A stretch of DNA of 7,091 bases from assembly GCA_020629815.1 (NCBI GenBank), contig JAHDCN010000142.1, positions 1 through 7,091 on the forward strand, written 5' to 3'. Of this stretch, positions 5,317 through 7,091 are shown in pieces. Numbering within the stretch: position 1 is the stretch's first letter; each line of letters starts with the position of its first letter. The notes under the pieces were generated by a model. That model was not told the DNA's origin and searched no databases. It saw only the letters and a list, made by a program, of their open reading frames with translations. This DNA is from Verrucomicrobiota bacterium (GTDB lineage Bacteria; Verrucomicrobiota; Verrucomicrobiia; Verrucomicrobiales; DEV007). The position numbers and the translations under genes are program-made.

Positions 5317-6473
5317 AGAATTTTTGCGCGGTCATCGCGCTGATGGTTTGTGTTGGTGAGCTGATTGGGGAAGAGGTCCCTCCACCTCCTCCGGAACTGG
5401 TGGAGAAGCTTTCTCTCGATACTTCCTTTTATCGAAAGCACCTTGTTGTCGAAGACCTGCCGATCGTTTCTTCCGCAAAGGTCTCCGACTATGCGCACAA
5501 AGAAGCGGAATTTTTGATTCGAAAAATGTTGGGCCATCGGCCGGAAGTGATCCGGGCAATTGCGAGTAAGAATGTGCGGCTGGCGATCATGGCGCCCGAT
5601 GAATTGACCACTCAGGTACCGGAGCACAGCGACCTGACTCCGAAGAACTACTGGGACAAAAGGGCCCGTGGGCTTGGGGCGACAAAGAAAAGGCCGGCAG
5701 TGAGCGTAGGTGAAGAAAATCTGCTCGGTTTGCAGGGTGATCCCTATGCGGCAGAGAGCATCATGATCCACGAGTTTGCCCATGTGATTCACCAGCAGGG
5801 GATGAATACGCTGGAGCCCGATTTTCAGAAAAGACTGGAGCAGTGTTTCAATCGGGCGGTCTTGAAAGGGTTGTGGAAGGGAAAGTATGCGGGCACCAAT
5901 CCGGCTGAGTACTGGGCCGAAGGAGTTCAGTCATGGTTCGACACCAACCGGGAGAATGACCACGATCACAATCATGTGAATACCCGACAGGAGCTGCGCG
6001 AGCATGATCCGGATTTGGCAAAGCTGGTGGAGTCGGTGTTTGGCGATAGAGACTGGCGCTACGTGAAGCCGCAGGATCGCGCGGAGCCTGCGCATCTGGC
6101 TGGATTTGATCGTAGCGATGCACCGGTCTTTGCCTGGCCGAAACAATTGGTGAAAGCATACAATGAACTGCAGCAGGGTAAGGGGCTGGAGAAGGTGAAA
6201 GGGTTGTCTTTAGAAGATGTCACCCTCGCCACCAAGTCGCCAGGCTCTGCCACGCGGGTTCAGCTAACGATTCGTAACGATACAGACAAAACGCTCCGAT
6301 GTCAGTGGATCGACTTCGAAGGAGGGCGCCGCGACTACGGTCATGTCGATCCGGGGCGCAAGTCCTTGCAAAATACCTTTGCCGGGCACTTGTGGGTTTT
6401 GGTCGATGAGAATGGAAAAGCGATTGCCTGTTGTGCTGCGCCGGAGAAAGATGGGATGTTTGTAGTTGAGTAA
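5307..6473 (+). CDS. Secreted lethal-factor-like zinc metallopeptidase with C-terminal VHL-beta-like domain
   Basis: The 388-residue protein starts with a short hydrophobic signal sequence (~1-21) and a proline run (25-29), so it is exported. Residues ~35-255 are a probable zinc peptidase. HEFAH at 155-159 gives His155, His159 and catalytic Glu156. Then YAGTNPAEYWAE at 194-205 offers Glu201 as third zinc ligand and Tyr194 as a possible transition-state residue. This matches the order in anthrax lethal factor (HEFGH, then Y-G-R-T-N-E-A-E), recalled from memory, so an ATLF/M34-like gluzincin is the best guess. A His/Asp-rich patch follows (216-225). Residues ~314-388 look like a VHL beta domain: W334, DFEG (336-339), Y344, PG (349-350) and GHLW (360-363) align without gaps to human pVHL 88-117. 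The substrate is unknown. The gene overlaps the upstream membrane-protein gene by 10 bases and is followed four bases later by a rhodanese gene. Confidence 0.85.
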   Translation: MVLKNFCAVIALMVCVGELIGEEVPPPPPELVEKLSLDTSFYRKHLVVEDLPIVSSAKVSDYAHKEAEFLIRKMLGHRPEVIRAIASKNVRLAIMAPDELTTQVPEHSDLTPKNYWDKRARGLGATKKRPAVSVGEENLLGLQGDPYAAESIMIHEFAHVIHQQGMNTLEPDFQKRLEQCFNRAVLKGLWKGKYAGTNPAEYWAEGVQSWFDTNRENDHDHNHVNTRQELREHDPDLAKLVESVFGDRDWRYVKPQDRAEPAHLAGFDRSDAPVFAWPKQLVKAYNELQQGKGLEKVKGLSLEDVTLATKSPGSATRVQLTIRNDTDKTLRCQWIDFEGGRRDYGHVDPGRKSLQNTFAGHLWVLVDENGKAIACCAAPEKDGMFVVE

Positions 6474-6477
6474 ACCC

Positions 6478-6828
6478 ATGCTTCCCTCATCCGAAGAATA
6501 CGAAATCAGTGTCGAGCAACTTTCCGAGCTGCGCGATGATCCCGAGGCTCCTTCCTTTCGCCTGATCGATTGCCGCGAGGATGACGAGTTTTCGTTCTGT
6601 AAAATTGACGGCGCAGAGCTGCGGCCACTTTCGAATTTTGCCGAGCAGGCGACCAATTTTCTCCTGACCGATGAGGAAACTCCCATGGTGGTCTACTGTC
6701 ATCATGGCATGCGCTCGATGCAGGCGACCTTGTTTCTTCGCAACAAAGGGAAGAAAAATGTCTGGAGTCTGGCTGGAGGGATCGATCAATGGTCGGAAAA
6801 AATTGATGAGTCAGTTCCCCGCTATTGA
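6478..6828 (+). CDS. Single-domain rhodanese-like sulfurtransferase
   Basis: The 116-residue protein is a lone rhodanese domain of the GlpE/PspE size class. LIDCRE at 29-34 is the conserved strand before the first helix. The active-site loop is CHHGMR (74-79) with Cys74 as the persulfide-carrying residue, and LAGGIDQW (98-105) is the usual C-terminal signature. There is no signal peptide, so it acts in the cytoplasm, moving sulfane sulfur to an acceptor that the sequence does not reveal. ATG 6478 is four bases after the metallopeptidase stop; a TTG at 6466 would overlap that stop and add four residues but is less likely. No strong Shine-Dalgarno is seen. The close packing suggests cotranscription with its neighbours, although no functional link to a secreted peptidase is obvious. 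Confidence 0.92.
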   Translation: MLPSSEEYEISVEQLSELRDDPEAPSFRLIDCREDDEFSFCKIDGAELRPLSNFAEQATNFLLTDEETPMVVYCHHGMRSMQATLFLRNKGKKNVWSLAGGIDQWSEKIDESVPRY

Positions 6829-6874
6829 GCGTAGTCCTGTGTGAAACGGCACGAAGCGGTTGTTCTTTTCTCTC

Positions 6875-7091
6875 ATGAAATCCTGGATTCTCGCAGCTAG
6901 ACCCAAAACGCTTCCTGCAGCGATCGTTCCGGTTTGGGTCGGCTCGGTTCCGTCTCTTTTTGGCGGAGGCGATTTTTCCTGGTTATTATTCTGGGCGACA
7001 CTGCTGAGCTGCATCTGCATCCAGATCGCGACCAACTTGTTTAACGATGCGGTTGATGCTGAGAAAGGCGCCGATACCGAGGCCCGACTGG
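6875..7091 (+). CDS. menA: 1,4-dihydroxy-2-naphthoate polyprenyltransferase MenA (5' part)
   Basis: The first 72 codons are present and the gene runs off the right edge. MenA is an inner-membrane UbiA-family prenyltransferase that joins a polyprenyl chain to 1,4-dihydroxy-2-naphthoate to give demethylmenaquinone. The N-terminus AARPKTLPAAIVPV (7-20) is highly typical of MenA. The first aspartate-rich motif, ATNLFNDAVDAEKGADTEAR (52-71), contains Asn57, Asp58 and Asp61, which bind the Mg-diphosphate of the prenyl donor; the KGADTE part separates MenA from UbiA and heme O synthase. A hydrophobic helix spans ~35-53. The ATG at 6875 fits the family start, but the preceding bases (TTCTTTTCTCTC) are pyrimidine-rich with no Shine-Dalgarno. 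The 46-base gap after the rhodanese gene shows no clear terminator, so read-through is possible. It implies menaquinone-based respiration. Confidence 0.93.
   Translation, partial: MKSWILAARPKTLPAAIVPVWVGSVPSLFGGGDFSWLLFWATLLSCICIQIATNLFNDAVDAEKGADTEARL

Noticed and set aside
5274..5792. 172-codon open frame antisense to the metallopeptidase
   Set aside because: It overlaps the coding region that carries the signal peptide and HEFAH motif; composition is shadow-like and no domain is visible.
6829..6874. Terminator between the rhodanese gene and menA
   Set aside because: No stable hairpin followed by a T-run was found; the pyrimidine-rich stretch before the menA ATG lacks a stem.

Overview
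The window looks like chromosomal DNA of a Gram-negative bacterium, most probably from the Verrucomicrobiota or a related PVC-group lineage. That is an inference from gene content: a secreted esterase fused to a DUF1080 (3-keto-disaccharide hydrolase) domain, a secreted zinc-peptidase of a type I associate with Planctomycetes and Verrucomicrobia, and a menaquinone gene. No rRNA, tRNA, CRISPR array, transposase or phage gene was found.

Layout. Positions 1-229 carry no gene I can support. Positions 239-538 are a cluster of palindromic intergenic repeats: two copies of one hairpin element flank a different inverted-repeat element, and the last copy touches the stop codon of the next gene. Positions 542-2029 (minus) encode the esterase/DUF1080 fusion. 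A 153-base divergent region follows, then plsY and gpsA (plus), which make and acylate sn-glycerol 3-phosphate for phospholipid synthesis. Facing them on the minus strand is a two-gene unit: a WbuC-type cupin (4168-4677) with a small AT-rich membrane-protein gene overlapping its stop codon. Diverging from the cupin is a plus-strand run: a four-helix membrane protein, a secreted metallopeptidase overlapping it by 10 bases, a single-domain rhodanese 4 bases on, and the start of menA cut by the window edge.

The most notable item is the metallopeptidase at 5307-6473. Its catalytic centre reads like anthrax lethal factor (HEFAH, then Y-x-x-T-N-x-A-E about 40 residues later). Its C-terminus reads like the beta domain of the von Hippel-Lindau tumour suppressor: a 30-residue stretch aligns without gaps and keeps most of the residues that in human pVHL form the hydroxyproline pocket. 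A secreted peptidase joined to a possible hydroxyproline-reading domain suggests a testable link to collagen-like or plant/algal wall glycoproteins, but that function is inference. The human sequences were recalled from memory, not searched.
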